Shown: positions 8,042 to 17,451, numbered from the stretch's first letter. The stretch is DNA of 64,000 nucleotides from Luteibacter pinisoli (GCF_006385595.1 NZ_CP041046.1:992001-1056000), one strand, 5' to 3'. The notes: generated by a model not told the origin, from the letters alone. Made by a program: numbers and translations.

Positions 8042-8466
8042 CTCGTGATGTAGGTTTCGAGCTGGTTGATGGTTTCCCGCTGCTCGGAGATCGTGGCTTT
8101 CACCAGGTCACCGATGGAGACCACGCCGACCACCCGGCCGCCGTCCAGCACCGGCAGGTGGCGGAGCCGCCCGTCGGTGCACAGCCGCATGCACTCATCG
8201 ACCGTCGCATCGGTGGCGACGGTGACGAGGCTCACCGTCATGATGTCGGCGACGGGCGTGTCACGCGACGAGCGATCCTTCAGGATCACCTTTCGTGCGT
8301 AGTCGCGTTCGGAAATGATGCCGACCAGTTCGCTGCCTTTCATGACCACCAGTGCGCCGACGTTCTTCTCGGCCATCTGCTGCACCGCCTCGTAGACGGA
8401 GGCATCGGGTGCCACGGCATATACGTCCTTGCCCTTCGCTCCCAGGAGATGCTTGACCTGCTGCAT
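8038..8466 (-). CDS. CBS-domain pair protein
   Basis: 142 residues made almost entirely of two CBS domains (about 10-65 and 75-130), with motifs such as VGALVVMKGSELVGIISERD and LRHLPVLDGGRVVGVVSIGD. CBS pairs bind adenosyl ligands (AMP, ATP, SAM) and act as energy or redox sensors. Stand-alone two-CBS proteins like this are common in proteobacteria, and their partners are generally unknown. Convergent with and overlapping the carrier gene by a few bases. Confidence 0.9.
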   Translation of the reverse strand: MQQVKHLLGAKGKDVYAVAPDASVYEAVQQMAEKNVGALVVMKGSELVGIISERDYARKVILKDRSSRDTPVADIMTVSLVTVATDATVDECMRLCTDGRLRHLPVLDGGRVVGVVSIGDLVKATISEQRETINQLETYITS

Positions 8467-8540
8467 GCTCGACTCCCTGGCTGGACGCGGCGCGCATCGC
8501 CGCTGCGTACGAGTTTACGCCGGCCGGGGGCGGATGGGGG

Positions 8541-9512
8541 TCACGGCTCAGTGAAGGGGCGCGTTGCGCCGCGGCGGTCCTCGACGAAATACAGGGGGCG
8601 CCGCTTGGTCTCGGCGTACGTACGCCCGACGTACTCGCCGATGACGCCCAGGCCCATGAGTTGTGCGCCGCCCATGAACAGGATCACGACGAGCAGGGTG
8701 GGATAGCCGCGTACCGGATCGCCCCACACGGCTACCTTCAGGATCACCCACAGGCCGTACAGGAAGGCGAGCGACGCGGCGGAAAGGCCGAGCCAGGTGG
8801 CCACGCGCAGCGGCGCCACCGAAAACGACGTGATGCCTTCAATGGCGAGGTTGGTGAGGCGCCAGTAGTTCCACTTGGTGTCGCCGGCCAGGCGCGCATC
8901 GCGCTGGTAGCGCAGCGATACCTGGCGGTAGCCGATCCACGCGAACAGCCCCTTCATGAAGCGCTGGCGCTCGCGCAGTTCGCGCAGGGCGGCCACGGCG
9001 CGGCGCGAGAGCACGCGGAAATCGCCGGTGTCACGCGGCATCGGGTTGTCCGACACGCGCTCCATGACGCGATAGAACGCCGCGGACGTGAATTTCTTGA
9101 AACGGGTCTCGCCGGCGCGGTCGGCGCGGGTGGCGTACACCACGTCGTTGCCTTCGCGCAGGCGCGCGACCAGCTCGGGAATCAGCTCGGGCGGGTCCTG
9201 CAGGTCCGCATCGATCAGCACGACCGCGTCGGCATCGGCGGCGTCGAGGCCGGCCGTCATCGCGGCTTCCTTGCCGAAGTTGCGCGACAGCCGCAGGCCG
9301 GCCACGCGGGCATCCGCCTGGGCCAGCCGGTCGATGATCTGCCACGTATCGTCGGCGCTGCCGTCGTCCACGTAGATCACCGTTGCCCCGGCGTCCATGG
9401 TGTCCATGGTGTCCAGGACGGCGCCAAGCCGTGCATGGAAGCGTTCCAGCACCTCGGTTTCGTTATAGGCGGGGACGATGACGGCGAGCGAATAGGGCAT
9501 GGCGGTACTCAT
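8541..9512 (-). CDS. Family 2 glycosyltransferase, polyprenyl-phosphate (GtrB/ArnC-like) type
   Basis: 323 residues. The N-terminal GT-A domain has VIVPAYNE, YVDDGSADDT and the DADLQDPPE catalytic metal/nucleotide region. Two C-terminal membrane helices (about 235-260 and 270-295) are followed by a short tail with RRPLYFVEDR. This layout is that of DPM1/GtrB/ArnC-like enzymes, which transfer a sugar to undecaprenyl phosphate on the inner membrane. The ATG at 9512 overlaps the mtgA stop (ATGA), so the two genes are translationally coupled. A dedicated flippase or acceptor transferase is not visible nearby, so the sugar is unknown. Confidence 0.9.
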   Translation of the reverse strand: MSTAMPYSLAVIVPAYNETEVLERFHARLGAVLDTMDTMDAGATVIYVDDGSADDTWQIIDRLAQADARVAGLRLSRNFGKEAAMTAGLDAADADAVVLIDADLQDPPELIPELVARLREGNDVVYATRADRAGETRFKKFTSAAFYRVMERVSDNPMPRDTGDFRVLSRRAVAALRELRERQRFMKGLFAWIGYRQVSLRYQRDARLAGDTKWNYWRLTNLAIEGITSFSVAPLRVATWLGLSAASLAFLYGLWVILKVAVWGDPVRGYPTLLVVILFMGGAQLMGLGVIGEYVGRTYAETKRRPLYFVEDRRGATRPFTEP

Positions 9513-10249
9513 CGGACGCGGCCTCGGGCGGGCGCGGGGCGGGTGAGGTAGGCGGGGCCGCCGAGCTGGCCCATCTGCTGCGCAATCCACGCGGTGCGGC
9601 GCTGCACATAGGCGCTGGGCGCATCGACGCGGAAACGCCGCGGGTTGGGCAGCACGGCGGCCAGGCGGGCCGCCTGGGTGACGCCAAGGCGCGACGGCGG
9701 CACGTGGAAGAAGGTATCGCTGGCCGCGCCGACGCCGTAGACACCGTCGCCGAGCTCGACGGTGTTCATGTACACCTCGAGGATGCGCTGCTTCGGCCAG
9801 AGCGCCTCGATCAGCACCGTGAAATACGCTTCAAGGCCCTTGCGGACGAAACTGCGGCCATTCCACAGGAAGAGGTTCTTCGCGGTCTGCTGGCTGATCG
9901 TGCTCGCGCCGCGCAGGCGCTTGCCCTCGTCCGCCGCGTCGATCGCGTCCTGGATCGCGTCAACATCGAAACCATGGTGGTAGGGGAATTTCTGATCTTC
10001 CCCGGCCACCATGGCGATGCCGACCTGGGGCGATATCTCGTCCCACGGCACCCAGCGATGGCGCAGCGTGAAATCCTTTTCGCCGGTGACGACGGCTTCC
10101 ACATGGCGCTCCATCATGAAGGCGCTGGTCCACGGCGGCACGAAGCGCAGCACGAGCACCACGAGCACGGAGAGGGCCAGCCACGCCACGGCCAGGATGG
10201 CGACGAGGCGGACGATGCGGCGGGGCAGCGAGCGGGGCGTCGGGGGCAT
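9509..10249 (-). CDS. mtgA: Monofunctional biosynthetic peptidoglycan transglycosylase
   Basis: 246 residues with one N-terminal transmembrane helix (about 12-35) and a GT51 lysozyme-like domain. Motifs seen: EDQKFPYHHGFD (catalytic Glu84), RGASTISQQTAKNLFL and KQRILEVYMNTVELG. The enzyme polymerises lipid II into glycan strands without transpeptidase activity. It is the first gene of a two-gene unit with the GT2 gene. It is divergent from hslO. Confidence 0.95.
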   Translation of the reverse strand: MPPTPRSLPRRIVRLVAILAVAWLALSVLVVLVLRFVPPWTSAFMMERHVEAVVTGEKDFTLRHRWVPWDEISPQVGIAMVAGEDQKFPYHHGFDVDAIQDAIDAADEGKRLRGASTISQQTAKNLFLWNGRSFVRKGLEAYFTVLIEALWPKQRILEVYMNTVELGDGVYGVGAASDTFFHVPPSRLGVTQAARLAAVLPNPRRFRVDAPSAYVQRRTAWIAQQMGQLGGPAYLTRPAPARGRVR

Positions 10250-10353
10250 GGGGGCGCGATGACAAAGGATGGCGCAGTATAAGGGCCAATGGCGCCGGGC
10301 TTGTCGCCCCGCGGCGCTGCCCCCATCTTTCGTCGGATCACCAGGAGACCACT

Positions 10354-11274
10354 GTGACCGATTCCTTAGTCGAAACCCTCGTTGCCGACGACGTACTGCA
10401 CCGCTTCATGCTGGAAAAAGCCGGCGTGCGCGGCGTGCTCGTGCGCCTGGGCCACAGCTGGCAGGACATCGCTTCGCGCGTCGAATACCCGGAGGCCCTG
10501 AGAAATACCCTCGGCCAGGCCGTGGCGGCCAGTGCGATGCTCACCGGCAACATCAAGTTCGAAGGCTCGCTCTCGCTGGAATTCAAGAGCGAAGGCGCCG
10601 TGCGCCTGCTCTTCGCCGAATGCACCGACCAGGGCCGCGTGCGCGGGCTGGCCCGTTTCGACGCGGACGCCGTCGGCAGCAAGGTGGACCTGGGCGCGCT
10701 CGACGAGGCCGTGCTGGCGATTACCGTGGGCCATGTCGAGAAGGGGCGCTACCAGAGCGCGGTGGACCTCGACGGCAGCATGTCGATCAGCAAGGGCCTG
10801 GAGGGTTACTTCGAGCGCTCCGAGCAGCTGCCGGCACGCATCCTGCTGGCTGCGAACGGTACGCACGCGGTGGGCCTGATGCTGCAGGCCATCCCCGGTG
10901 AAGGCGGCCACAGCGCGGCCGAGGCCGACGATGACGCGTGGAACCGGGTGGGCATGCTCACGGAAACGCTGAGCGACACCGAGATGCTGGCCACGTCGCC
11001 GGAGGAGCTGCTGTACCGCCTGTACCACGAGGAATCGGTGCGCCTTTATGACCCGCGCCCACTGGCGTTCGGCTGCACCTGCTCGCGTGAACGCGTCGAG
11101 GGCATGCTGCGGGCGCTGGGCCGCGAGGAAGTGGAAGCGGCGCTGGAAGACCGCGCGGGCGAGATCGAGGTGATCTGCGAGTTCTGCGCCACGCGCTACA
11201 CGTTCGACCGCGTGGACGCGGAGCAGGCGCTGGCCGGGCCGGATACCCCGCCCGCGCCCAGCACCTTGCAGTAA
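10354..11274 (+). CDS. hslO: Redox-regulated chaperone Hsp33
   Basis: 306 residues starting at GTG 10354, with AGGAG seven bases upstream. Hsp33 is a cytosolic holdase activated by oxidation and unfolding. The zinc/redox switch cysteines are C241 and C243 (CTC) and C275 and C278 (CEFC), the CxC-X(n)-CxxC pattern of the family. The N-terminal core motifs, such as MLTGNIKFEGSLSLEFK, are well preserved. The last 15 residues are Pro-rich and variable. Confidence 0.96.
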   Translation: MTDSLVETLVADDVLHRFMLEKAGVRGVLVRLGHSWQDIASRVEYPEALRNTLGQAVAASAMLTGNIKFEGSLSLEFKSEGAVRLLFAECTDQGRVRGLARFDADAVGSKVDLGALDEAVLAITVGHVEKGRYQSAVDLDGSMSISKGLEGYFERSEQLPARILLAANGTHAVGLMLQAIPGEGGHSAAEADDDAWNRVGMLTETLSDTEMLATSPEELLYRLYHEESVRLYDPRPLAFGCTCSRERVEGMLRALGREEVEAALEDRAGEIEVICEFCATRYTFDRVDAEQALAGPDTPPAPSTLQ

Positions 11275-11275
11275 C

Positions 11276-14218
11276 TCACGCGTCCAGCGAAAGCGGTGCG
11301 CCGAGCCACTTGCTGGCCGGCGCCGGCTGGGCAAACAGGAAGCCCTGGCCGAAGCGGCAGCCGATGCGGCGCAGGGCGCGCATCTGCGACTCGGTTTCGA
11401 TGCCTTCCGCGATCACCTGCATGCGCAGCGAGTTGGCCAGCGCCTGGATCGCGCGCACCACCGCCGTGCTGTGCCCTTCGCTTTCCTCGGCCGGCAGCTC
11501 GATGATGAACGAGCGGTCGATCTTCAGCGTCTCGATCGGGTACTGGTGCAGGTAGCTCAGCGACGAGTAGCCGGTGCCGAAGTCATCCAGCGCCACGCCC
11601 ACGCCATGGTGGCGGAGGTTTTCGAGGATCCGCTTCACCTGCGCCGGGTTCTCGAGCAGCGCACGCTCGGTGACTTCCACGCGGATGCAGCGCGCGGGCA
11701 CTTCGTGTTCGGCGAACAGGTCCAGCAGGCGCTGGTCCAGGTCCGGTGAGCGGAAATGGCTGCCCGAGACGTTGATGCTGATAAAGCCTTCGTCGCGCGT
11801 CAGCGCGCGAGCCTGGCGGGCCACCTGTTCGAAGATCTGCCAGTCGATGGCTTCGGCGCAGCCGGTGTCCTCGGCCACGACCAGGAATTCGGCCGGCGGG
11901 AGCAGGCCGCGTTCCGGATGGCGCCAGCGCAGCAGGGCTTCGTAGCCGACCACGCGCAGGTCTTCCAGGTCCACGATGGGCTGGAAGAACGGTACGAATT
12001 CGTTGCGCGCAATGGCGCGGCGCAGGTCGCCTTCCAGCTCCAGCAGGAGCAGGGCTTCGCGGCGCAGGCGGTCATCGAACACCGCGGCGCGATGCCGGCC
12101 TTCGGCCTTGGCCCGGTACATGGCCGAATCCGCATCACGCAGCAGTTCCTCCGGCCGGGTGTAATCGAGCGTCGGCAACGCGATACCGATGGAGGCGGAG
12201 GTGAAGATTTCCTTCGCGCCCAGGCGGAACGGGGTTTGCAACTGCGCGATGATGCGCTCGGCAATGTGCGTCGCCGCCTGCGGGTCCGTGATGCCTTCGA
12301 CCAGCACGGCGAATTCGTCGCCGCCAAGGCGGGCCACGACGTCGCGGGTCTTCAGGCAGGCGCGCACGCGGCCGCCGACCTGGAACAGCAGGTCGTCGCC
12401 GACCAGGTGGCCGACGGAATCGTTGATCACCTTGAAGCGGTCGAGGTCGATGAACAGCACCGCGAAGAGGTCCGTGGGGCTCTCGCGATAGTGGTTCAAC
12501 GCCTGCTCGAGGCGCTGCAGCAGCAGCGTGCGGTTAGGCAGGCCGGTGAGCGAATCGTGCAGCGTTTCGTACTTCAGGCGGCGCTCGACGCGCTCGCGTT
12601 CGGCGATCTGTTCACGCAGGTCGCGGTTGGCCAGGGCCAGCGCGCGCGTGCGTTCGGTCACCCGGCGCTCCAGGCTCGCATAGGCCTGTTTCAGCGACTC
12701 GGTGGTGTATTTGCGCTGCAACGCGTTGGCGATGTGGTAGCTCACGAAGGTGAGCAGTTCCTGGTCGCGCGCGCTGTACGTGTGTTCCGGCGTGTAGCTC
12801 TGCACCGCCAGGACGCCCATCGATTTCTCGTTCCAGATCAGCGGCACGCCCAGCCAGTGCAGGGAACGTGCGCCGCTGGTGGAGAGCACCTGGTCGCGGT
12901 TGAGCCGGTCGATTTCCTCGCGGTCGGCAAGGAGGGCCTTGCCATTGCGCAGCACGTACTCGGTGAGGCCGCGGCCGAGCTCGCGCGGTTCGCGCACGCC
13001 GTCCAGTTCGTCCACCGAATACGGGAAGGTAAGCTTGTTCTGGTCTTCGGTTAGCAGCGCGATATAGAAATTGCGCGCGTAGAGCAGGCCGCCGATGACG
13101 CGATGCACGGCGGCGTAGAAATTTTCGATGCTGTCGGACGTGTTGGCCAGTTCGGCGATGCGGAACAGCGCGGCCTGCAGGCGCTCGCCACGCTGACGCT
13201 GCAATACCTGCTGGCGCAGCACGCGGTTGGCTTCGCGCAACGCGGCGGTACGCGTGGTGACGCGGCGCTCGAGTTCCTCGTGCGCCTGGCGGCGTTCCAG
13301 AGCGGTCTGCACGTGCTGCGCCACGTAGGTCAGCAGTTCGCGATCGTTCTGGGTGTAGCGGGTGTCCGGACGGTAGCTCTGCACCACCAGCGCGCCCACC
13401 ATGTCGTCGCCGCGCTTCATGGGCACGCCGAGCCAGTCGTCGCTGGGCGGGCCAATCGGCACGCGTGGGCCAGGCAGGTTCTTTTCGAGATCCGAACTGG
13501 CACCCATCATCGACTTGCCGCTCTTGAGCACATGCCAGGTCAGCGTGTTCTCAATGGCCTCGATGGGGCGGATGCCTTCCGGGTCCGGGATGTCCGGATC
13601 CACCGAATCGACGAAGTACGGGAAGCGCACCGTGCGGTTCTGTGCGTCGTACAGCACGATGAAGAAGTTCTCGGCGTACATGAGGCTGCCCACGATGGCG
13701 TGGAGCGCGCTCATCATGTCATTCATGTTGTGCTCGGCGCCGGCCTGCTCGGCAATGGCGTAGAGCGCACGCTGCAGCCGTTCGGCCAGCGCGAGGCGCG
13801 AGATCGCCTCGTAAAGGTTGGCGGTTTCAGCGAGCTGGCGCAGGCGCGCCGAGGCCAGCCGGGTCAGCCATCCGGTCATGTCCGCCCACGGCGCGGCGTC
13901 CTGCTCCGTGGTGTGCAGTTCCAGGATGCGCTCGGTCTGCGGGTCGTTGCCCAGCTCCACCACATGGCCGGCATGCGTCGGCTCGGCCAGGGCCTCGCGC
14001 CACGTGATGCGCGCCTCAGGCAGCAGGCAACGGGCGAAAGCCTCGCATTCGTTGCGAACGCTTTCGGCGTCGGCCGCCCTCAGCAGGCGCTCCACGGCAT
14101 CGTGCAGCGTCTCGATCGGATACTGACCGGGTGCCTGCAACGCGGGGCTTTGGGATGGAGCGATGGTCATCGCCTGCATGGTTTCCGGTCGTGGTCGGTT
14201 CAGTCTATCTGCGTTCAA
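11276..14218 (-). CDS. GAF-GAF-GGDEF-EAL cyclic-di-GMP signalling protein
   Basis: 980 residues with no transmembrane helix. An N-terminal unknown region (1-140) is followed by a GAF-like domain (about 160-320), a coiled linker, a second and similar GAF domain (about 345-510), another coiled linker, GGDEF (about 540-700) and EAL (about 715-970). Both catalytic signatures look intact: GGDEF at 632-636 and EAL at 760-762 with DDFGTGYSS and EGIET downstream. The protein could therefore make or degrade c-di-GMP under control of the GAF sensors; which activity dominates cannot be told. Similar YAENFFIVLYD and YARNFYIALLT segments suggest the GAF domains arose by duplication. Transcribed alone; its 3' end nearly abuts hslO. 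Confidence 0.93.
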   Translation of the reverse strand: MNADRLNRPRPETMQAMTIAPSQSPALQAPGQYPIETLHDAVERLLRAADAESVRNECEAFARCLLPEARITWREALAEPTHAGHVVELGNDPQTERILELHTTEQDAAPWADMTGWLTRLASARLRQLAETANLYEAISRLALAERLQRALYAIAEQAGAEHNMNDMMSALHAIVGSLMYAENFFIVLYDAQNRTVRFPYFVDSVDPDIPDPEGIRPIEAIENTLTWHVLKSGKSMMGASSDLEKNLPGPRVPIGPPSDDWLGVPMKRGDDMVGALVVQSYRPDTRYTQNDRELLTYVAQHVQTALERRQAHEELERRVTTRTAALREANRVLRQQVLQRQRGERLQAALFRIAELANTSDSIENFYAAVHRVIGGLLYARNFYIALLTEDQNKLTFPYSVDELDGVREPRELGRGLTEYVLRNGKALLADREEIDRLNRDQVLSTSGARSLHWLGVPLIWNEKSMGVLAVQSYTPEHTYSARDQELLTFVSYHIANALQRKYTTESLKQAYASLERRVTERTRALALANRDLREQIAERERVERRLKYETLHDSLTGLPNRTLLLQRLEQALNHYRESPTDLFAVLFIDLDRFKVINDSVGHLVGDDLLFQVGGRVRACLKTRDVVARLGGDEFAVLVEGITDPQAATHIAERIIAQLQTPFRLGAKEIFTSASIGIALPTLDYTRPEELLRDADSAMYRAKAEGRHRAAVFDDRLRREALLLLELEGDLRRAIARNEFVPFFQPIVDLEDLRVVGYEALLRWRHPERGLLPPAEFLVVAEDTGCAEAIDWQIFEQVARQARALTRDEGFISINVSGSHFRSPDLDQRLLDLFAEHEVPARCIRVEVTERALLENPAQVKRILENLRHHGVGVALDDFGTGYSSLSYLHQYPIETLKIDRSFIIELPAEESEGHSTAVVRAIQALANSLRMQVIAEGIETESQMRALRRIGCRFGQGFLFAQPAPASKWLGAPLSLDA

Positions 14219-14432
14219 GCCGAGGTGCGACGGCCGCCCGCCACCGGTCTCATGCCGGCTGCGCCTGTGGTCGCTGGACCTCCCCCTACGGTCATAAACG
14301 GCAGGTAATCTTTTTTCTTAAGGTGGCCCCGCTGGGGTGTTAGTAAAAAGTAAAATGGGGTATGCTCGGCACATCCCGCCAGGGCTGGTGCGGGGGACGG
14401 GGAAAGCCAGCCACCTGACGATAACGGTCACC

Positions 14433-15392
14433 ATGCGTAAGTCCTTACTCACCACGCTTTTGCTTATGCCGCTTGCAGCGGCCGGGCAGGTTGTGCCGGT
14501 GGGTGCGGATATGTCGCCGGCCCGCCTGCTGGCGGCGCCCGCCGAAGGTGACGGTGGCCAGAGTTCCGTGCCGCTGTGGCGTACCGAAGATGGCCGCACG
14601 CTGTCGGCCACCGCCGACGACCGTGCCGATCCCACCCGTGCCCTGGCCGTCCGGCCGGTGCAGTCGGGCCCGTTCCTCTCCAGTGGCCTGCAGTATGACC
14701 TCGGTCCGCGCGTTTCCGCGCACGCCAACGTCAGCGGCCAGTCCTGGATCAATTCGGCTGAATCGTGTGGTTCGGCTTCGGCGGCCGCCGTCAGTGGCGA
14801 TCGTTGCAACACCCCCGGTGCGCCGCCGCGCATCGTCGGCAGTGAAGTAGGCGCCACCTACCGTGGTTCGGGCTACAGCCTGGGCATCGGCGTGGGTTCG
14901 TCGCGTCCGACCGGTTCGGGTGCGGCGCTGCCGCGCGTGCTGCCGGGCCTGACGACGGCCTCCGGCCTGCCGTACAGCGCACTGTCCTCCAGCACCGAAC
15001 TGAACGCGCATGGCCGCCTCGACCTGGGTGCCCGCAGCGGCATCGACCTGGGTGCCAGCGTCGGCCGGGTCCGCCTGCAGCCGGGCAACCTGCTGGGGAT
15101 CGGTGCGGTGGATCAGAAGTCCCTTAGCCTGGGTGTTGATCGCGGTCCGCTGTACGGTGCGATCACGGGTCGCAGCATGCAGCCGGAAGCCGGCGCGGTG
15201 AACGCACTCAATGGCGACCGTCGCTGGAACGCCATCGACCTGGGCGTCACCTGGCGCCTGCCGTGGCGTGGCGAGCTTTCCGTCGGCGCACAGAACGTGT
15301 GGTCGTCGGGCACGGGCCCCTCCGGTGGGCCGAGCATCCCCGAGCCGGATCAGTCGCGTACGCCGTACGTGCAGTACCACCAGGATCTGTAA
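14433..15392 (+). CDS. Secreted, probably outer-membrane, protein of unknown family
   Basis: 319 residues with a signal peptide (MRKSLLTTLLLMPLAAAGQ). From about residue 80 the sequence alternates polar and hydrophobic residues with many Gly/Ser and aromatic strand ends (YRGSGYSLGIGVG, IDLGASVGRVRLQ, AIDLGVTWRLPWRGELSVGAQ), which looks like an outer-membrane beta-barrel. Two cysteines (in AESCGS and GDRCN) could form a disulfide. The start at 14433 places the signal peptide at the N-terminus; the frame stays open upstream but without resemblance to coding sequence. I do not recognise the family. It is divergent from the GGDEF-EAL gene. Confidence 0.7.
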   Translation: MRKSLLTTLLLMPLAAAGQVVPVGADMSPARLLAAPAEGDGGQSSVPLWRTEDGRTLSATADDRADPTRALAVRPVQSGPFLSSGLQYDLGPRVSAHANVSGQSWINSAESCGSASAAAVSGDRCNTPGAPPRIVGSEVGATYRGSGYSLGIGVGSSRPTGSGAALPRVLPGLTTASGLPYSALSSSTELNAHGRLDLGARSGIDLGASVGRVRLQPGNLLGIGAVDQKSLSLGVDRGPLYGAITGRSMQPEAGAVNALNGDRRWNAIDLGVTWRLPWRGELSVGAQNVWSSGTGPSGGPSIPEPDQSRTPYVQYHQDL

Positions 15393-15395
15393 AAA

Positions 15396-15423
15396 AAAGG
15401 CCGCGACATTCGCGGCCTTTTTT
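15396..15423. terminator. Bidirectional terminator between convergent genes
   Basis: A 10-bp stem (AAAGGCCGCG / CGCGGCCTTT) with loop ACATT, an A-run on the left and a T-run on the right. It can serve both the outer-membrane protein gene and the DUF4097 gene ending at 15441. Confidence 0.92.
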
Positions 15424-15440
15424 GTTCCCGGAGGGACGGC

Positions 15441-16352
15441 CTAGTTGCCGCCGCGCCGGATCTTCACGTCGCCGCTGAACGCTTCCACGTGGATGTGGCC
15501 GCTGCCACTGCCGATGGTGGTCTTCAGTTCCTTGCCCGGGCCGTCATCACCCTTGGTCGGGCTGCCGAAGTCAGTGCGCAGGTCGCCGCTGAAGGTGGAT
15601 GCTTCCAGGCGGGCCGAGGTGTCGGCCGGCAGGCCGAGTTCCACGTCGCCGCTCATCGAATCCACGGTGAGCTTGCCGTCGCCGGTGATGCCGCCACGGA
15701 TCTGCGTATCGCCGGACACGGTGCTGAAGTTCGCTTCCTTCCACGGGCCGCCACCGATGGTCATGCGGCCCGACACCGTCTGCGCTTCCACCCGGTCACG
15801 GATGGTCGGCGCGGTGATATCACCGGAGACGGTCTGCAGGTCGGCCTTGCCGGCGCTGCCAGCCAGGTCGATGGTACCGCTCACCGTTTGCATGCTGACT
15901 TCCGGGGCGCGGACATTGGCGCGGATGCGGCCGCTGACCGAATCCACCTCCACCTTGCCGCCGTCCAGGCCGTCGATGCTCACCGGCGCGCTCACCACGT
16001 TGACCTCGACCTTGACCGTCTTCGGCACGCGGACGTTGAGCACCGTGGGCTGCATGCGGGTGTCGTTGTTCCAGTTACCGAACCAGCCGTTCTTGCCGCC
16101 ACCGGCTTCGACATGGATGTCGACGTTGTCGGCATCGCCGTCGAGTTCGAGCGGCTTCACGCCGTCGCCGAGGGTGCCGGTGACCTGTACCTGGTTCTTG
16201 TCCCAGGCCGTGACCGTGACTTCACCCTTGGTGTTGTCGATGGTGATCTTTGCCGTGGGCCGGATGTCTTTCGACAGGTTGATCGGTGTCGAGGCGTACG
16301 CCTGACCGATCGACAGCGCCAGCAGCAGGGGGGTGACATAGAGCGTTTTCAT
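15441..16352 (-). CDS. DUF4097-family secreted beta-repeat protein
   Basis: 303 residues with a signal peptide (about 1-20, ending AYA-STP). The body is a run of short beta repeats with recurring VSG motifs (VDSVSGRI, MQTVSGTID, LQTVSGDIT, AQTVSGRMT, FSTVSGDTQ), as expected for the DUF4097 right-handed beta-helix-like family. It is the third gene of a sigma factor/anti-sigma operon, which suggests a periplasmic role in sensing or responding to envelope conditions; the exact function is unknown for the family. Confidence 0.85.
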   Translation of the reverse strand: MKTLYVTPLLLALSIGQAYASTPINLSKDIRPTAKITIDNTKGEVTVTAWDKNQVQVTGTLGDGVKPLELDGDADNVDIHVEAGGGKNGWFGNWNNDTRMQPTVLNVRVPKTVKVEVNVVSAPVSIDGLDGGKVEVDSVSGRIRANVRAPEVSMQTVSGTIDLAGSAGKADLQTVSGDITAPTIRDRVEAQTVSGRMTIGGGPWKEANFSTVSGDTQIRGGITGDGKLTVDSMSGDVELGLPADTSARLEASTFSGDLRTDFGSPTKGDDGPGKELKTTIGSGSGHIHVEAFSGDVKIRRGGN

Positions 16353-16381
16353 GGGGATGGATCCTGGCGGTTGTCGCGGTT

Positions 16382-16801
16382 TTAGCCGGCCTGCTTGTCG
16401 AAGGTGCGCAGGCGGTCGCGCTGGCGTTCGGTCTTCTGCAGTAAGCGTTGAAGGGCAGGGGACTGCGGGGAATCCTGCATCGCCTGGGTGAGTTCCATGC
16501 GGGCGGCATCCAGTTCCACCGCGGCACCGGTGAGGCGCGGGTCGGCCGGCTTCCAGTTCGTGTGCGCTTCGGCCACCGCATCGCTTCCGCCCGGCGCCAG
16601 GTGCAGGCCGATGCCGCCGCTGATGACGGCCACGGCGGCGATGGCGGCCGCCATCAGCCAGGGCTGGGCGCGTCGATGACGTGAGGGCTGCGCGGCGGGC
16701 ACGACATCCAGGCGGGCTTCAATGCCGGCCCACAGGTCGCGCCGCGGGGCTACCGGGCGGTTGAGTGCGCGCGTCTGGCGCAGGTAATCGAGTTCGTTCA
16801 T
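16382..16801 (-). CDS. Putative membrane anti-sigma factor
   Basis: 139 residues: a short cytoplasmic N-terminus, one transmembrane helix (about 47-68) and a helical periplasmic region. Its start overlaps the stop of the upstream ECF sigma gene (ATGA at 16798-16801), the usual arrangement for a cognate anti-sigma factor. No clear zinc-binding ZAS motif is seen, so assignment rests on topology and context. Confidence 0.65.
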   Translation of the reverse strand: MNELDYLRQTRALNRPVAPRRDLWAGIEARLDVVPAAQPSRHRRAQPWLMAAAIAAVAVISGGIGLHLAPGGSDAVAEAHTNWKPADPRLTGAAVELDAARMELTQAMQDSPQSPALQRLLQKTERQRDRLRTFDKQAG

Positions 16802-17385
16802 GACCTTTCTCCCAGCACGCGGCGGAGCAGGCCGCGGGCACGGTGTAACTGCGCTTTCGATGAGCCGACCGCCATGCCGAGTTCGATGGCGATCTCCTCG
16901 TGTTTCCAGCCTTCCACGTCATGCAGCACGAGGACGGCCCGGGCCCGCGGAGGTAAGCCCCCGATGGCCTTTTCCAGTTCGTCGCGCTCGATGGCGCGCA
17001 CGGGATTGTCGATATCCGCGATGTCAGGCAGGTGTTCGTCGTCCACGATGCTGACCGGGTCGGCGTTGCGGGCGCGTATGGACATCAGCGCCACGTTCAC
17101 CGCGAGGCGGTATACCCAGGTACCGAAGGCGCTCTCGAAGCGGAAGCTGTCCAGCTTCTGCCAGGCGCGAACAAAGGCTTCCTGGGTGAGGTCTTCCGCC
17201 CGTGCATGGTCGAAGGCGGCCAGGCGCAGGACGGCACCGTACACGCGGTCGGCATGGCGGCGGTAAAGGGTCTCGAACGCCTTGCGGTCGCCGGCGGCGG
17301 CGGCTCGCACGATGTCGTCGTCCGACGTCGTGACGGGCAGCTCAGGCTGCATGAAGGAAGTGGCGGCGAGGCATAGGGCGTTCAT
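16798..17385 (-). CDS. ECF-type RNA polymerase sigma factor
   Basis: About 195 residues with region 2 (FETLYRRHADRVYGAVLRL, DLTQEAFVRAWQKLDSF, FGTWVYRLAVN) and region 4 (LPPRARAVLVLHDVEGWKHE, then IELGMAVGSSKAQLHRAR). It directs RNA polymerase to a stress regulon and is presumably held by the overlapping membrane anti-sigma factor. Starts at 17385 and at 17352 (MQPELPVTTSDD) are both possible; neither has a good ribosome binding site. The target promoter and signal are unknown. Confidence 0.9.
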   Translation of the reverse strand: MNALCLAATSFMQPELPVTTSDDDIVRAAAAGDRKAFETLYRRHADRVYGAVLRLAAFDHARAEDLTQEAFVRAWQKLDSFRFESAFGTWVYRLAVNVALMSIRARNADPVSIVDDEHLPDIADIDNPVRAIERDELEKAIGGLPPRARAVLVLHDVEGWKHEEIAIELGMAVGSSKAQLHRARGLLRRVLGERS

Positions 17386-17451
17386 CTTGCCAGCTTGGAT
17401 GCCGGCAAGGGAGAAACGGTTTAACCGCCATCGCAGCCTTTGCGGAGTGGC

